From GCA-020344555 sp964548955 (GTDB taxonomy: Bacteria > Planctomycetota > Phycisphaerae > UBA1845), in contig CAZJTP010000001.1 in the NCBI GenBank assembly GCA_964548955.1, positions 62,001 to 126,000 on the forward strand: DNA of 64,000 nt. The letters are read 5' to 3'. Under the pieces are notes generated by a model. The model was not told the DNA's origin, made no database searches, and was given only the letters and a program-made list of their open reading frames with translations. Within the stretch, counting starts at the first letter, position 1. Each line of letters opens with the position of its first letter. The position numbers and the translations under genes are program-made. Of this stretch, positions 49,846 to 61,957 are shown in pieces.

Positions 49846-51147
49846 ATGGTCGAATCGACCCCCAATCCCGAATCCCGCGAGGACGGGTCTTCCAAAGACC
49901 GACCGCATGACGGATGCTCAGCCCACGGAAGCGGGGAGACGCTTGACGATGCCGAGAGCCCTAGCAACGGGATCGAGAAGGTCTTTCCGACCACTGCCGT
50001 CCGATTCGGCTACATGCGTTACATCGGGGAGTTCAGCCATCCGGTGGACATGAGGTTCACCTGCGGTACGAAACTCGTCATCCAGACGCAGCGGGGAATC
50101 GAACTGGGGGAGCAGGTCTCGTTGACCTGCACCGGAAGTGACAAGGCGGCCACACCACAACAGATCAAGGAATGGGTGGATCGCAGCGGTCCGGACGCCT
50201 ACGTGTTTAACGCGGGGCGCATCCTGCGAGAGGCCACCGCCGCCGACCTGGCTGAGTTCGTGCGGATTCAGAACGGCTGCCGGGAGAAACGCGACCTTGC
50301 CCAGCAAGTCGCCGAGAAGCACAACCTCCCCCTGAAGGTTGTGGAGTGCGAATGCCCCTTGGGCGGGGAACGCATCATATTCTACTTCACTGCAGCCGAA
50401 CGCGTCGATTTCCGCGGCATGGTCAAGGACCTGGCGAAAGAGTATCGGACGCGGATCGAGATGCGGCAGATTGGCGCCCGCGACGAGGCCCGGCTGCTCG
50501 CCGACTACGAAACTTGCGGGCGGGAAATCTGCTGCAAGGTCTTTCTCAAAACGCTCAAGCCGATCAGCATGCGCATGGCGAAGGTGCAAAAGGCCACGCT
50601 CGACCCGTCGCAAGTGTCCGGTCGATGTGGGCGGCTGAAGTGCTGCCTTCGTTTTGAGCACGCCGCTTATGAAGAGTTGGACAAGCGGCTTCCGCGCGTC
50701 GGCGTGCGTATCCGTACGAACCACGGGGAGGGTGTCGTTACCAATCGACAGATTCTGACCCAACTCGTTCAGATCCGCACCGACAACAACACGCTGCTGA
50801 CGGTTGTGATGGAGGACGTTACCGCCGTCGACGTGGAAGCGCCGGGTTCCCAAGACACAGCATCCGATCCCCTCCGTTTGGAGCAGGAATCGGCTGAGCA
50901 ACCTGCCGGTGCGCTGACCGATCCGAAGAAGAAGCCCGCGTCTCCCAGGGCTGCCCGACCAACGCCCAAGGATCGAGCAAAGAGGACCAGGCCCGACCCG
51001 GAGCGTGCTGATTCTCCGAAGGCACCGCCCGGGAAGGAGAAGGACGGTGAGAGGCCGACCAGCCGGCGGCGCAAACGTCGTCGCCGGCCACGCGGTCGCC
51101 ACGGGCCGGGAGGGTCCGGCGGAGGTTCATCACCATCGACTCGTTAG
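49846..51147 (+). CDS. PSP1 C-terminal domain protein (YaaT/RicT-like)
   Basis: 433 residues from an ATG at 49846; an upstream ATG at 49786 would add 20 residues that look non-coding. The PSP1 domain (about 40-300) includes YFTAAERVDFRGMVKDLAKE, RIEMRQIGARDEARLLADYE, TCGREICCKVF, and the Cys-rich SGRCGRLKCCLRFEHAAYEE. The domain is shared with Bacillus YaaT/RicT, a Fe-S-linked regulator of RNA processing and development. The C-terminus is a Pro/Lys/Arg-rich disordered tail ending in an RRRKRRRRPRGRHGPGG-type stretch, which suggests RNA binding. Confidence 0.88.
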   Translation: MVESTPNPESREDGSSKDRPHDGCSAHGSGETLDDAESPSNGIEKVFPTTAVRFGYMRYIGEFSHPVDMRFTCGTKLVIQTQRGIELGEQVSLTCTGSDKAATPQQIKEWVDRSGPDAYVFNAGRILREATAADLAEFVRIQNGCREKRDLAQQVAEKHNLPLKVVECECPLGGERIIFYFTAAERVDFRGMVKDLAKEYRTRIEMRQIGARDEARLLADYETCGREICCKVFLKTLKPISMRMAKVQKATLDPSQVSGRCGRLKCCLRFEHAAYEELDKRLPRVGVRIRTNHGEGVVTNRQILTQLVQIRTDNNTLLTVVMEDVTAVDVEAPGSQDTASDPLRLEQESAEQPAGALTDPKKKPASPRAARPTPKDRAKRTRPDPERADSPKAPPGKEKDGERPTSRRRKRRRRPRGRHGPGGSGGGSSPSTR

Positions 51148-51189
51148 CGGTTGCCAAGGTAAGGGCAAACGATTGGTGGGATTATCAAC

Positions 51190-51735
51190 ATGATTGCTGA
51201 GCCTGGCAAAACGCTCCAAGACTTGGTTGAACACGTGGGTCGCTATCCCGAGGAAGCCTTCGTGTTTACGCGGGAGGGGCTCAGTCACGCCGCCGATCAT
51301 ATTCACGGGCCGGAGACCGAGGCTCACCGGGCCCTGCAGCACTATCTCGCCGGGTATGATCTTGATTGGGACGACCTAATTGCCCGGTATCACAAAGGAG
51401 AGCTTCCGGAACCGGTTGTGCAGGCGATCGAGGCGGCCGGTGGATGCGAGAAGCTCAACCGTCATGTCGGCGGGCGTGAACTCTGCTGGGCGCTTAGGGA
51501 CTACGCCCTGAAGCGATGGGGCATTCTCGCCCGCGTTGTTCTGGAGTCCTGGAACATTCGAAGCACCACCGATTTCGGTCGCATCGTCTTCGGTTTCATT
51601 GACCTGGACCTCATGCGAAAGCAGGACGGAGACACGCTCGAGGACTTCAACGATGTGTACAGCTTCCACGAAGCCTTTGACGAGCCGTTCCGTGCCGGAC
51701 TTCAAGACGGCGATCCAAACCCAACCGACGCGTGA
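51190..51735 (+). CDS. Minf_1886 family protein
   Basis: 181 residues from an ATG at 51190. The start KTLQDLVEHVGRYPEEAFVF, the HAADHIHGPET block, LCWALRDYALKRWGILARVV and LESWNIRSTTDFGRIVFGFI match the Minf_1886 family of conserved bacterial proteins common in Verrucomicrobia and Planctomycetes. No catalytic motif or signal peptide. The function is unknown. It lies 42 bp after the PSP1 gene in the same direction, so co-transcription is likely. Confidence 0.8.
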   Translation: MIAEPGKTLQDLVEHVGRYPEEAFVFTREGLSHAADHIHGPETEAHRALQHYLAGYDLDWDDLIARYHKGELPEPVVQAIEAAGGCEKLNRHVGGRELCWALRDYALKRWGILARVVLESWNIRSTTDFGRIVFGFIDLDLMRKQDGDTLEDFNDVYSFHEAFDEPFRAGLQDGDPNPTDA

Positions 51736-51886
51736 AACACTTCTCTCTGCGCTACCGGCAGACCCCACGCGCCGTCCTTTTGTGTTATCCTAATAGCCGA
51801 TTCGCTGGGCGCAAGATTGAAAGGTGCGGCTTTTGACGCCGATTCGCACACCAACTCACAGTGCCACGCACCGTACGGAGGCAAGA

Positions 51887-54511
<2,625 letters not shown>

Positions 54512-54523
54512 AACGACACTTGT

Positions 54524-54556
54524 CTGGGTGGTATGGCCCACGCTTGCGTGGCCATG
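54524..54556 (+). repeat. Dispersed GGCCCAC-type palindromic repeat
   Basis: CTGGGTGGTATGGCCCACGC followed by TTGCGTGGCCATG; a second copy is at 12381-12410. It lies between mutS and the Nramp-like gene. The hairpin GGCCCACGC/GCGTGGCC could end mutS transcription. Confidence 0.55.
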
Positions 54557-54608
54557 TTCTTGCCAATGTTTTACGCCCACCGGGGATCACCGTGGAGAAG
54601 TCAGTCGG

Positions 54609-55835
54609 ATGCGATGGTCTAAACGCTTCGGTCCCGGGTTGTTGGTCACGGCTGCTTTCATCGGGCCGGGGACGATCACCACGGCGACGGCCGCAGGGGC
54701 CGGGTTCGGTTTCGCCCTTCTTTGGGTGCTCCTGTTTGCCGTTATCGCGACGATCGTGCTTCAGGAGATGTCCGCCCGGCTCGGCCTGGTCACCCGCGAA
54801 GGAGTAGGCGAAGCGCTGCGAACCGCCTTTGGAAACCCGCTGCTTCGTACGCTTGTTGTAGTGCTGGTTGTAGCGGCGATTGCAGTGGGCAACGCGGCCT
54901 TTCAAACGGGCAACATCACCGGGGCGGCCATGGGTCTTGAGGCCCTGAGCGGCATTTCGCAACCCATCTGGGCGATCGTCGTCGGGGCGGCGGCGTTCGT
55001 GCTACTAGGCACCGGAACGTACCGGATCATCGAACGGCTGCTGATCGTCCTGGTGGCGGTCATGAGTGTCGTGTTCGTCCTGACGGCCGTCATGGTCCGA
55101 CCGAGCGTCGCCGAGATGGTCAAAGGCATGTTCGTGCCGCAAGTCCGCGAGGGATCGCTCACCACGGTCATCGCCCTGATCGGGACCACGGTGGTGCCGT
55201 ACAACCTGTTCCTGCACGCCAGTTCCGTCCGCGAGAAGTGGCCCGCATCAATGCCGCTGGTTCAGGCGCTGCGAGAGTCACGGATCGATACGGTCATGGC
55301 AGTGGCACTTGGCGGATTGATCACGCTGGCCATCGTTGTGACAGCCGCCGCCTTCTTCGAGAAGGGAACCGTGATCGAGAACGCAGCCATGATGGCTGAG
55401 CAGCTTGAACCGCTGCTTGGACCGGCCGCCAAATACTTCTTTGCGTCCGGCCTTTTCGCAGCCGGTTTGACCAGCGCGATCACCGCCCCGCTGGCAGCCG
55501 CCTACGCCTGCACCGGGGCGCTGGGCTTTGAAGTAAATCTTCGGTCCTGGAAGTTTCGCACCGTCTGGGCGATCGTCCTGGTTGTCGGAGTGGTTTTCGC
55601 ATTAGTCGGGTCAAGTCCGGTTGCAGCCATTATCTTCGCCCAAGCCGCCAACGGCCTTATCCTCCCGGTGATCGCCGTATTCCTGCTTATCGTGGTGAAC
55701 CAAAGGCGACTCCTTGGCGAGCAGATCAACGGGGTGACGGCCAACCTGCTCGGCGGTCTGGTCGTGCTCATCGCAGCGGGACTGGGGGTCTACAAGCTGG
55801 CCGGCGTGCTTTCCCGGCTCCTTGGCGGCCCCTGA
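54609..55835 (+). CDS. Nramp-related divalent-metal transporter lacking the canonical metal motifs
   Basis: 408 residues from an ATG at 54609 (GGAGAAG upstream). Eleven membrane helices in the Nramp/SLC11 arrangement. Helix 1 reads FGPGLLVTAAFIGPGTITTA. Canonical Nramp proteins have DPGN here; this one has GPGT (residues 19-22), so the metal-binding Asp and Asn are gone. Helix 6 has VVPYNLFLHASS in place of the usual MPHN. Nramp-related carriers with such changes include the NRMT type, which move Mg2+ instead of transition metals. The ligand here is unknown. No mntR-like gene is near. Confidence 0.85.
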   Translation: MRWSKRFGPGLLVTAAFIGPGTITTATAAGAGFGFALLWVLLFAVIATIVLQEMSARLGLVTREGVGEALRTAFGNPLLRTLVVVLVVAAIAVGNAAFQTGNITGAAMGLEALSGISQPIWAIVVGAAAFVLLGTGTYRIIERLLIVLVAVMSVVFVLTAVMVRPSVAEMVKGMFVPQVREGSLTTVIALIGTTVVPYNLFLHASSVREKWPASMPLVQALRESRIDTVMAVALGGLITLAIVVTAAAFFEKGTVIENAAMMAEQLEPLLGPAAKYFFASGLFAAGLTSAITAPLAAAYACTGALGFEVNLRSWKFRTVWAIVLVVGVVFALVGSSPVAAIIFAQAANGLILPVIAVFLLIVVNQRRLLGEQINGVTANLLGGLVVLIAAGLGVYKLAGVLSRLLGGP

Positions 55836-56085
55836 TTGGAATCACTGTGACACGACGGATGTGAAAGGTCTCATACGCGTCCCATTAAAGAAGTGCGCTT
55901 TGTCGTCCGATGCCCGGCAGCCTGAGGCGACGTCTCGCCTGCTGCGTGCCCGCTCCTTGATAGTCGCGGTTCTGATCTGGAGCACAGCTTATTGTTGGGA
56001 TTCGTATCAGCCTCTTGTGCCGTACTGGCTCTCACAACGCACGTGTACGGACTGGAGATCCGTGCCATACCTGATCGAGAGGTTG

Positions 56086-57582
56086 CTACCCGATCCAGTA
56101 GCGCGCCAGGACTTTCTTTACGGCTTCGACCAGTTCCGTGCGGGGGACTGAGAACTGGGCCGGTTGCTCTTCGAGCCATTTCTTGCGGTCGGCGCCGACT
56201 TCCTTGGACAGCTCCTCACCGAGACGAAGGTCCTTGATCGACACCTCCTGTTTGTTCAGCTCGTCAGAGCCCACGACGACGCAGACGGTCTTGCCGGAGG
56301 CGCTGGCGTATTTGAACTGCCGGCCGATGCCCTGGGTGCCGAGGTACAGCTCCGTGTTGACGCCGGCTGAGCGCAGTTCGGCTGCGATTCTCTGGTACTC
56401 ACCGGTCAGGTTCTTGTCGAGTCGGGTTACGAGAACTGCCGCAGTCGTGTCATCCACGTCGATCTTGCCCAGCGTGCGAAGGGCCGCCAGCAGCCGATCG
56501 ACGCCGATCGACGAGCCGGTCGCGGGGATCTTCTGCCCCGTGAACCGCTCGACGAGATCGTCATACCGCCCACCGCCGAAGACGCTGCTGAATTGTCGCG
56601 TCACGCCCTTGTCATCAACGATGTCGAAGGTGAGCACGGCCTCGAACACCGGCCCGGTGTAGTAGGCCAATCCGCGCACCACCGTCGGATCGATCACCAC
56701 ACGATCCTCGGCATAGCCGGCGCCCAATAGTGCCTCGTCAATTTCGCGCAGCTCGTCGACGCCCTCCCGGCCGACGCGGCTGTCACCGACGACTTTGTCG
56801 AGCTCGTTGCAGACGGCGCTTCGGGAATCAGCCCTGACGCTCAGATATCGCAGCACCACGTCGATCTGCCCGGATGCAAGGCCGACGCCGCGTGTGAAGT
56901 CGCCCGATTCGTCACGCCGGCCCGGGCCCAGCAGCTCCTTGACGCCGTCAAGTCCGACGCGGTCGAACTTGTCGATCGATCGGAGAATCTGCAGCGACGC
57001 CTCGGACGGAACTTCACCGCAGGCGGTCACATGCTCCAACACTCCGCTGAGGACCTTGCGGTCGTTCACATGAACAATGTAGTCGCCGCGACTGATTCCG
57101 AGGGCCTCCAGCGTGTCACACATGACCATGCAGCACTCGGCGTCCGCAAGCATCGACGCGGTGCCGACCGAGTCGAAATCGAATTGGTAAAACTCGCGGA
57201 AGCGATCCGGGCCGGGCTTCTCCACGCGATAGACCGGGCCGACCTGATAACGCCGAAACGGCAGCGGCAGGTCCTGAAGGTTCATGGCTACGAACCGCGA
57301 CAGCGGTGCGGTCAGGTCGTAGCGCAGCGCGATCCACTCGTCATCCTCGTCGCGCATAGCGAAGATGCCGCCGTCGGGGCGATCCGCGTCCGGCAGGTAC
57401 TTGCCAAGAACATCGACGTACTCCAGGGCCGGTGTCTCCAGCGGCACATATCCGTACCGCTCATAAACCTCGCGGATCCTGGCGATCATCCGATCCCGCG
57501 CGAGAACGTCTGCTGCGGTGATGTCGCGGAATCCCTTAAGCCGCCGCGGAGTGATCCGGTCTGTCTTCCTGCCTTTGGCCAA
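56086..57582 (-). CDS. hisS: Histidyl-tRNA synthetase
   Basis: 498 residues from a TTG at 57582, preferred because GGAGAG lies 6 nt upstream and RITPRRLKGFRDI follows, as in other HisRS proteins. Motifs: class II motif 2 (FRRYQVGPVYRVEKPG then REFYQFDFDS), the HisA motif VVRGLAYYTGPVFE, and FGGGRYDDLVERF, with a C-terminal anticodon-binding domain (VAVLVTRLDKN). It charges tRNA-His. The protein is about 70 residues longer than the short bacterial form. It ends 115 bp before the rpsI stop on the same strand side and may be co-expressed with it. Confidence 0.95.
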   Translation of the reverse strand: MAKGRKTDRITPRRLKGFRDITAADVLARDRMIARIREVYERYGYVPLETPALEYVDVLGKYLPDADRPDGGIFAMRDEDDEWIALRYDLTAPLSRFVAMNLQDLPLPFRRYQVGPVYRVEKPGPDRFREFYQFDFDSVGTASMLADAECCMVMCDTLEALGISRGDYIVHVNDRKVLSGVLEHVTACGEVPSEASLQILRSIDKFDRVGLDGVKELLGPGRRDESGDFTRGVGLASGQIDVVLRYLSVRADSRSAVCNELDKVVGDSRVGREGVDELREIDEALLGAGYAEDRVVIDPTVVRGLAYYTGPVFEAVLTFDIVDDKGVTRQFSSVFGGGRYDDLVERFTGQKIPATGSSIGVDRLLAALRTLGKIDVDDTTAAVLVTRLDKNLTGEYQRIAAELRSAGVNTELYLGTQGIGRQFKYASASGKTVCVVVGSDELNKQEVSIKDLRLGEELSKEVGADRKKWLEEQPAQFSVPRTELVEAVKKVLARYWIG

Positions 57583-57696
57583 GTGATACTCTCCGACGCA
57601 ACACGAGGCTGGCTCCGTGTTTCGCAAATCGTGCGACAGTGATCGTGACCCAAGCCGCAAGACTTCCGAAACACGGCACTGAAGCGTGCGGTTCGC

Positions 57697-58221
57697 TTAA
57701 CGTTTGGAGAACTGGAAACGTCGGCGCGCGCCGCGCTGGCCGTACTTCTTCCGTTCCACCCTGCGCGGATCGCGAGACAGCAGATTCTGGTCGCGCAGCT
57801 TCGGCTCGTGGTCGGGATTGGCCTTGGCCAACGCCCGGGCAAGGCCCAGCACTACCGCGCCGGCCTGACCGCTGATCCCACCACCACCGACGTTGACGAA
57901 CACGTCCATCGATTTGGTCGTCTCGGTGACTTCCAGCGGCGTCAATACGGCCTGGCGATCCTTGTCCAGCTTGAAGAATGTGTTCACTTCACGCTTGTTG
58001 ATGAGGAACTTCCCGTCGCCGGGGCGGATGCGCACGCGGGCTACGGCCGCCTTGCGACGACCCGTGCCCCAGTAATACGGGTCGGCGACTGCGGACTTCT
58101 TCCGGTCGGCGCTCGGTGCGGTCACGGGCGTAGCCGCTTGGGTCGACTCGGCCGGTGCAGGCTCGCCCGGCGCAGGTTCAGCCGGTGTCGCCTCGACGTT
58201 GGTGGTTGGCTCATCACTCAT
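57697..58221 (-). CDS. rpsI: 30S ribosomal protein S9
   Basis: 174 residues from an ATG at 58221. The core (about 48-174) has YYWGTGRRKAAVARVRIRPG, VNVGGGGISGQAGAVVLGLA, and the C-terminal RDPRRVERKKYGQRGARRRF then QFSKR tail that enters the ribosomal P site. The N-terminal 45 residues are an acidic Glu-Pro-Ala extension not found in most S9 proteins. It follows rplM after 28 bp, the usual L13-S9 operon. Confidence 0.97.
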   Translation of the reverse strand: MSDEPTTNVEATPAEPAPGEPAPAESTQAATPVTAPSADRKKSAVADPYYWGTGRRKAAVARVRIRPGDGKFLINKREVNTFFKLDKDRQAVLTPLEVTETTKSMDVFVNVGGGGISGQAGAVVLGLARALAKANPDHEPKLRDQNLLSRDPRRVERKKYGQRGARRRFQFSKR

Positions 58222-58249
58222 GCGTCAGCGTCTCCACAAAGCAGCATTG

Positions 58250-58693
58250 CTACAAGGGAAGAGGGGAAGGTTGTTGCGCCGCGTGCGGGTGCGTATCCGC
58301 CGCGTAGACTTTCAGCTTCTTGAGCATCCTGCGACCCAACGCATTCTTGGGCAGCATCCGCCGCACGGCCTCCCGAACAATCCGGTCCGGATGACGCTCC
58401 AACACCCGTTTGTAGGGGATCTCTTTGTACCCACCCGGATGGTACGAATAGCGGGCGTACGACATCGTGTCCGCCTTCCGGCCCGTCACGTGAACCTTAT
58501 GAGCGTTGGTCACGACGACGAACTCGCCAGTATCCACGTGCGGCGTGTAGGTCGGCCTGTGCTTGCCCATCAGGATCAAGGCGATCTTCGTTGCCAGCCG
58601 ACCGAGGATCTGATCAGTTGCATCAACGACGTACCACTGCTGCTCGACCTCACCCGGCCTGGCCAGGAAGCTTCCTAACTTACGTCTGGACAT
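58250..58693 (-). CDS. rplM: 50S ribosomal protein L13
   Basis: 147 residues from an ATG at 58693. Family features are WYVVDATDQILGRLATKIAL, HRPTYTPHVDTGEFVVVTNA and VREAVRRMLPKNALGRRMLK. L13 is an early assembly protein of the large subunit. It starts the L13-S9 operon and is followed by rpsI and hisS. The last 17 residues extend slightly past the usual end. Confidence 0.97.
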   Translation of the reverse strand: MSRRKLGSFLARPGEVEQQWYVVDATDQILGRLATKIALILMGKHRPTYTPHVDTGEFVVVTNAHKVHVTGRKADTMSYARYSYHPGGYKEIPYKRVLERHPDRIVREAVRRMLPKNALGRRMLKKLKVYAADTHPHAAQQPSPLPL

Positions 58694-59167
58694 AGGTTTA
58701 CGCTCGAAGCCATCAACATCGAACTACTAAGAAGCGACTACTGTACTAACATTTCACCGCCCGTCAAGGCCGCCTTTCTTCGTTTCGGATTGCCTGTGGA
58801 GGCGATCTTCTCGCGGCGGGTTTTGATGCCACACCTCAGCCTGAAGGGGCTGTCGGTTTAATCGAAACCGAACGCCGGAAAGACCATAATCGATGGTCAG
58901 GGCTCTGTTTTCACTCTTGTCACCCGTTTGCCGCAGTCGCAATCGGACTAAATCGACAGCCCGAAGGGCTAAGCGACAACAGCCGTGGGCAAGTCCCGCT
59001 GCCTCATCCCCGCCCGACATCCCTTGTTTCCCAGCAGGTAAGTCGGGTCAGCAGACCCGACGCCAAACCAGTAAGTGCCGGCTTGCCCATGTCTTCAACG
59101 ATCCCGCGTGGCCAAGCCCTGCCGGAGGCGACGGGCCATGGGTACAAGCCCGTCGTGTGGGTCGTGC

Positions 59168-59234
59168 TAGAAGCCCCCGAAGGGGGCGAAAGTCTATAGC
59201 CACGGGCGCAAGCCCGTGGTTTTAGGCGAAGCAC
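59168..59234 (+). repeat. 67-bp direct repeat, copy 1
   Basis: TAGAAGCCCCCGAAGGGGGC, continuing through GAAAGTCTATAGCCACGGGC and AAGCCCGTGGTTTTAGGCGA to AGCAC. It is essentially identical to 59290-59356, 122 bp downstream. The GCCCCCGAAGGGGGC and CCACGGGCGCAAGCCCGTGG parts are hairpins. Confidence 0.9.
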
Positions 59235-59289
59235 GGGTTCTTCAGGATCCAGACGCCCCGATCTGTTTCATTGACTGTGCAAGCATCAA

Positions 59290-59356
59290 TAGAAGCCCCC
59301 GAAGGGGGCGAAAGTCTATAGCCACGGGCGCAAGCCCGTGGTTTTAGGCGAAGCAC
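59290..59356 (+). repeat. 67-bp direct repeat, copy 2
   Basis: Second copy of the 59168-59234 element in the same orientation. The shared end of the unit (GGCGAAGCAC) is followed by different sequence, so copies appear to have inserted or recombined independently. Confidence 0.9.
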
Positions 59357-59677
59357 AGCCGATACAAGCCCTGGAGGGGCGACAGAACCGCTGTGACAAC
59401 GAGATAGTCGTGCCGACCGTGTGTCGCCCCTCCGGGGCTCATTCGGGTCCGCCGCTCTTGTTCCACGGGCTTGCGCCCGTGGCTACGCGCTTATGCCCCT
59501 TCCGGGGCATTCCACCCGGGTGCTGAGTCTTCCAGGCGCGAGTGTCAACGAGCGGACACAGCGCGACGGTGAGCATCACCAACCGTGAGTCGTGTAGCGC
59601 CACCCCTCGCGGGTGGCGCCACAACCATACCATCGCGCCGTTGTGCGCCACGCACAAGGCGTGGCGCTACATTGCGT

Positions 59678-61012
59678 TCATGCAGCCGCTCGATGCGCAA
59701 CGACGCGTCGACGGGCAAGCACCACCGTCCCCGCCGTTAGCACGAGCAAGGCCATCGTAACAAGGCCCCATTCGGAGACGGTGGGAATTGGACAGGCAGA
59801 CCCGTGGCATACCGTCCCGTTTTCAAGGTAAACGCCGCCACTCTCCGAGCACAAATCTTGGGCGAGCTGGAGACACCCGACTGCTCCAAAACTGCCACAG
59901 CACGCTCCGCACTCGTCGGGAATGCCGTCGTTGTTGGTGTCGTCGCTCTCTCCGCAGCCGAGCACATCGCACGGGCCACCCGTGTCGCCGCATGAAATGT
60001 CGCATTCGTCGGGAATGCCGTTGCCGTTGCAGTCTTGCGCCAGGGCGACACGAAACCCGATGAAGGATTCGCCCTCGAACGGCGGAGGGCCGCCGTAGTA
60101 GCCGCGGAATGCCGCGTACAAGGGGTAGCCGTAGGGGTAGAACGACCCGCCGCGGAGACCACGAGACGCACCGTAAAACACGGCTTCGTTCCACTCCGAG
60201 ACATTCCCTCCCTGGTCGAAACTGCCGTAAGGGCTGTCGGACGGCTTGGCGTCGTACGCGCCAACCTCGATCCTGTAGTACGGAGCGCCTATCACGTACC
60301 CATCCGGGGAGTAGTTCGCCGAGCCGTTCGTCATATCCGTACCCGCCGGAGCCTCCGCCGTCGGCGCCGCATCCGATTCCGTCGGGTAATCCCAGTAGTT
60401 GCCCGTCACACCATCGTTCTTGTGATACGCTGCCTTGTACCACTCGTCCTCGGATGGGACTACCCACGTGGCATCCGGCTCGCGAACAACCAGCAGTGTA
60501 GCTGTACCCGTCGCCCCGTTTAGGTAGTACGACCCATCCTCTGTCGTTGTCAGGTCCTGGGCACCCGTTGGCTGGCCGTTGTGTAGCCAGTTGCAGAACC
60601 GCGCAGCATCACCCCAGGAGACGTGGTTCACCGGGCGGTCGGCCCAGTCCGCACCCACTGAGTAGCTGTAATTGGGCGACGAGCCGGTGCGCTGAATGTT
60701 GCACCCGAACAACCCTTCAGAGGGGTTCGCCATCGAGGTGTTGTACAGCCCGTAGGTGTCCGTTGCTGCCACAGCATTGAGAAACTCGGTGTACTGCCCG
60801 GCGGTCACCTCGTACTTGCCGATGTTGTAGACGTAGTCCACAGCCCCGCAGTCAGTACAGCAGGGACCGTGCCCACCCGCGCATTCTCCGGACGACTCCC
60901 CGGTATTGCCCGGGTTGCCGACGGTTACCGTCTCGATGTCCACCGCTTGCGCTCCCGAAACGCAGGCCAACACCACCGCTGCCACTGCCACTAATCTTGA
61001 AATGTTCCGCAT
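59678..61012 (-). CDS. SUMF1-fold secreted protein with IPTL-CTERM
   Basis: 444 residues from an ATG at 61012 with AAGGAGG 8 nt upstream. Signal peptide about 1-22. Residues about 25-330 show the formylglycine-generating-enzyme/SUMF1 fold: YNIGKYEVTAGQYTEFLNAV, PVNHVSWGDAARFCNWLH, WVVPSEDEWYKAAYHK, FDQGGNVSEWNEAV, RGLRGGSFYPYGYP, FIGFRVAL. The two catalytic Cys of true FGE are not present in the RGGS loop, so it is probably a non-catalytic binding variant. Then come DCNGNGIPDECDISCG, a GACCGSFGAVGC module shared with the 940-residue protein at 7306, and the C-terminal IPTVSEWG sorting signal with one TM helix. Confidence 0.86.
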   Translation of the reverse strand: MRNISRLVAVAAVVLACVSGAQAVDIETVTVGNPGNTGESSGECAGGHGPCCTDCGAVDYVYNIGKYEVTAGQYTEFLNAVAATDTYGLYNTSMANPSEGLFGCNIQRTGSSPNYSYSVGADWADRPVNHVSWGDAARFCNWLHNGQPTGAQDLTTTEDGSYYLNGATGTATLLVVREPDATWVVPSEDEWYKAAYHKNDGVTGNYWDYPTESDAAPTAEAPAGTDMTNGSANYSPDGYVIGAPYYRIEVGAYDAKPSDSPYGSFDQGGNVSEWNEAVFYGASRGLRGGSFYPYGYPLYAAFRGYYGGPPPFEGESFIGFRVALAQDCNGNGIPDECDISCGDTGGPCDVLGCGESDDTNNDGIPDECGACCGSFGAVGCLQLAQDLCSESGGVYLENGTVCHGSACPIPTVSEWGLVTMALLVLTAGTVVLARRRVVAHRAAA

Positions 61013-61323
61013 CGCACTATCCTCCTTACTGGGAAATGAAGAAGCCTTCGCTTCCAGGACGCCCGTCGCCTGTCCCGAGAGGGACGGGCCGGGCATGGTC
61101 TCACGAACGATATCGGGGGTGGATACGCTTCCCCTTCGTCGCATCGCAGCGGCCGCGATTCTAACCGGATCCCGACCGCGAAACCATATCCGGATTCCAA
61201 CCCGCCTACCCGGGTGTGGCCATTCTCTGTGGCACATACGAATAATTCGTGTCTTTCCGTAGCGGCCGGCGTCCCCGCCGGCCGTCGTGCGCAATAACGC
61301 TTGCCGGGGAAACGGCCTGCGAG

Positions 61324-61371
61324 GACGCAGGCCGCTACGGACGCAGGCCGCTACAGACGCAGGCCGCTACA
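61324..61371 (+). repeat. Three tandem copies of a 16-bp unit
   Basis: GACGCAGGCCGCTAC(G/A) repeated exactly three times (61324-61339, 61340-61355, 61356-61371), just inside the region upstream of the SUMF1-fold gene. A further partial copy, GGCCTGCG, precedes it in inverted sense. Confidence 0.95.
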
Positions 61372-61957
61372 ATCTCAGGAGGGCGACATGACGACACAAT
61401 GCCACAAAATATGGCAACGCCGCCTACCCTGCGGGCGGCAGCGGGGGCAATTGCCCCGTCGTCAGGTAGGTTCTCAGGTCATCGGCATTCGTTTCGGTCG
61501 GGCTGTGAGCCCGCAGACGCAGCGGGCGTCAGTTGAGCGAGCCGAGTGCCGTGGCCATGGCTGCGCTGATCGGCCGGCGGATCAACCGGACCTGGGATGC
61601 GTTCCGGCGTTCCCGCCCGCTCCAAAGGACCGCCTAATCGCTATCTTTTCGGAATGCACCCCCGACTGCTCGCCAGGGTTATCGGGGCTTGAGGGAGCGT
61701 TTGTAACCTGTTATGATATCACAGCTTACGTCAATCATCGGACGAGTCACGGGGGGTGAAGGGGTTAACGCACCGGCATGGTCTGCGTAGGCAGCCAATA
61801 ACGTGACTACGGGGCGTGTGTGGAGGGCCGACGTTGTGTCGTCGCCCGCCCGCTCCGGGTCGGAGCCATGAGAAATGGTGGCCGGGCCGTGCTAGCATTG
61901 GTACCGGTCGCGCAATTGCTACGACCAGGGACGATCGAGTTACGGAAGGAGTATGCC
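61372..61957. other. Intergenic region, nothing recognised
   Basis: About 590 bp with GC-rich stretches but no gene supported by start signal or family features; the open frames here are shadows. GAAGGAG at 61944 is the SD of the first cytochrome gene. Confidence 0.45.

Larger units (their letters stand above)
58694..59677. other. Repeat-rich region without genes
   Basis: About 980 bp. It holds two 67-bp direct repeats and several palindromes: GCGCCACCC-CTCGC-GGGTGGCGC (59597-59619), GCGCCACGC-ACAAG-GCGTGGCGC (59645-59667), and the CTGAAGGGGCTGTCGG ... CCGACAGCCC-type pair around 58840-58965. No gene is supported. Confidence 0.6.

Noticed and set aside
61324..61371. Minisatellite-type origin or iteron array
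   Set aside because: Three 16-bp units with no dnaA, repA or partition genes near; treated as a simple tandem repeat.
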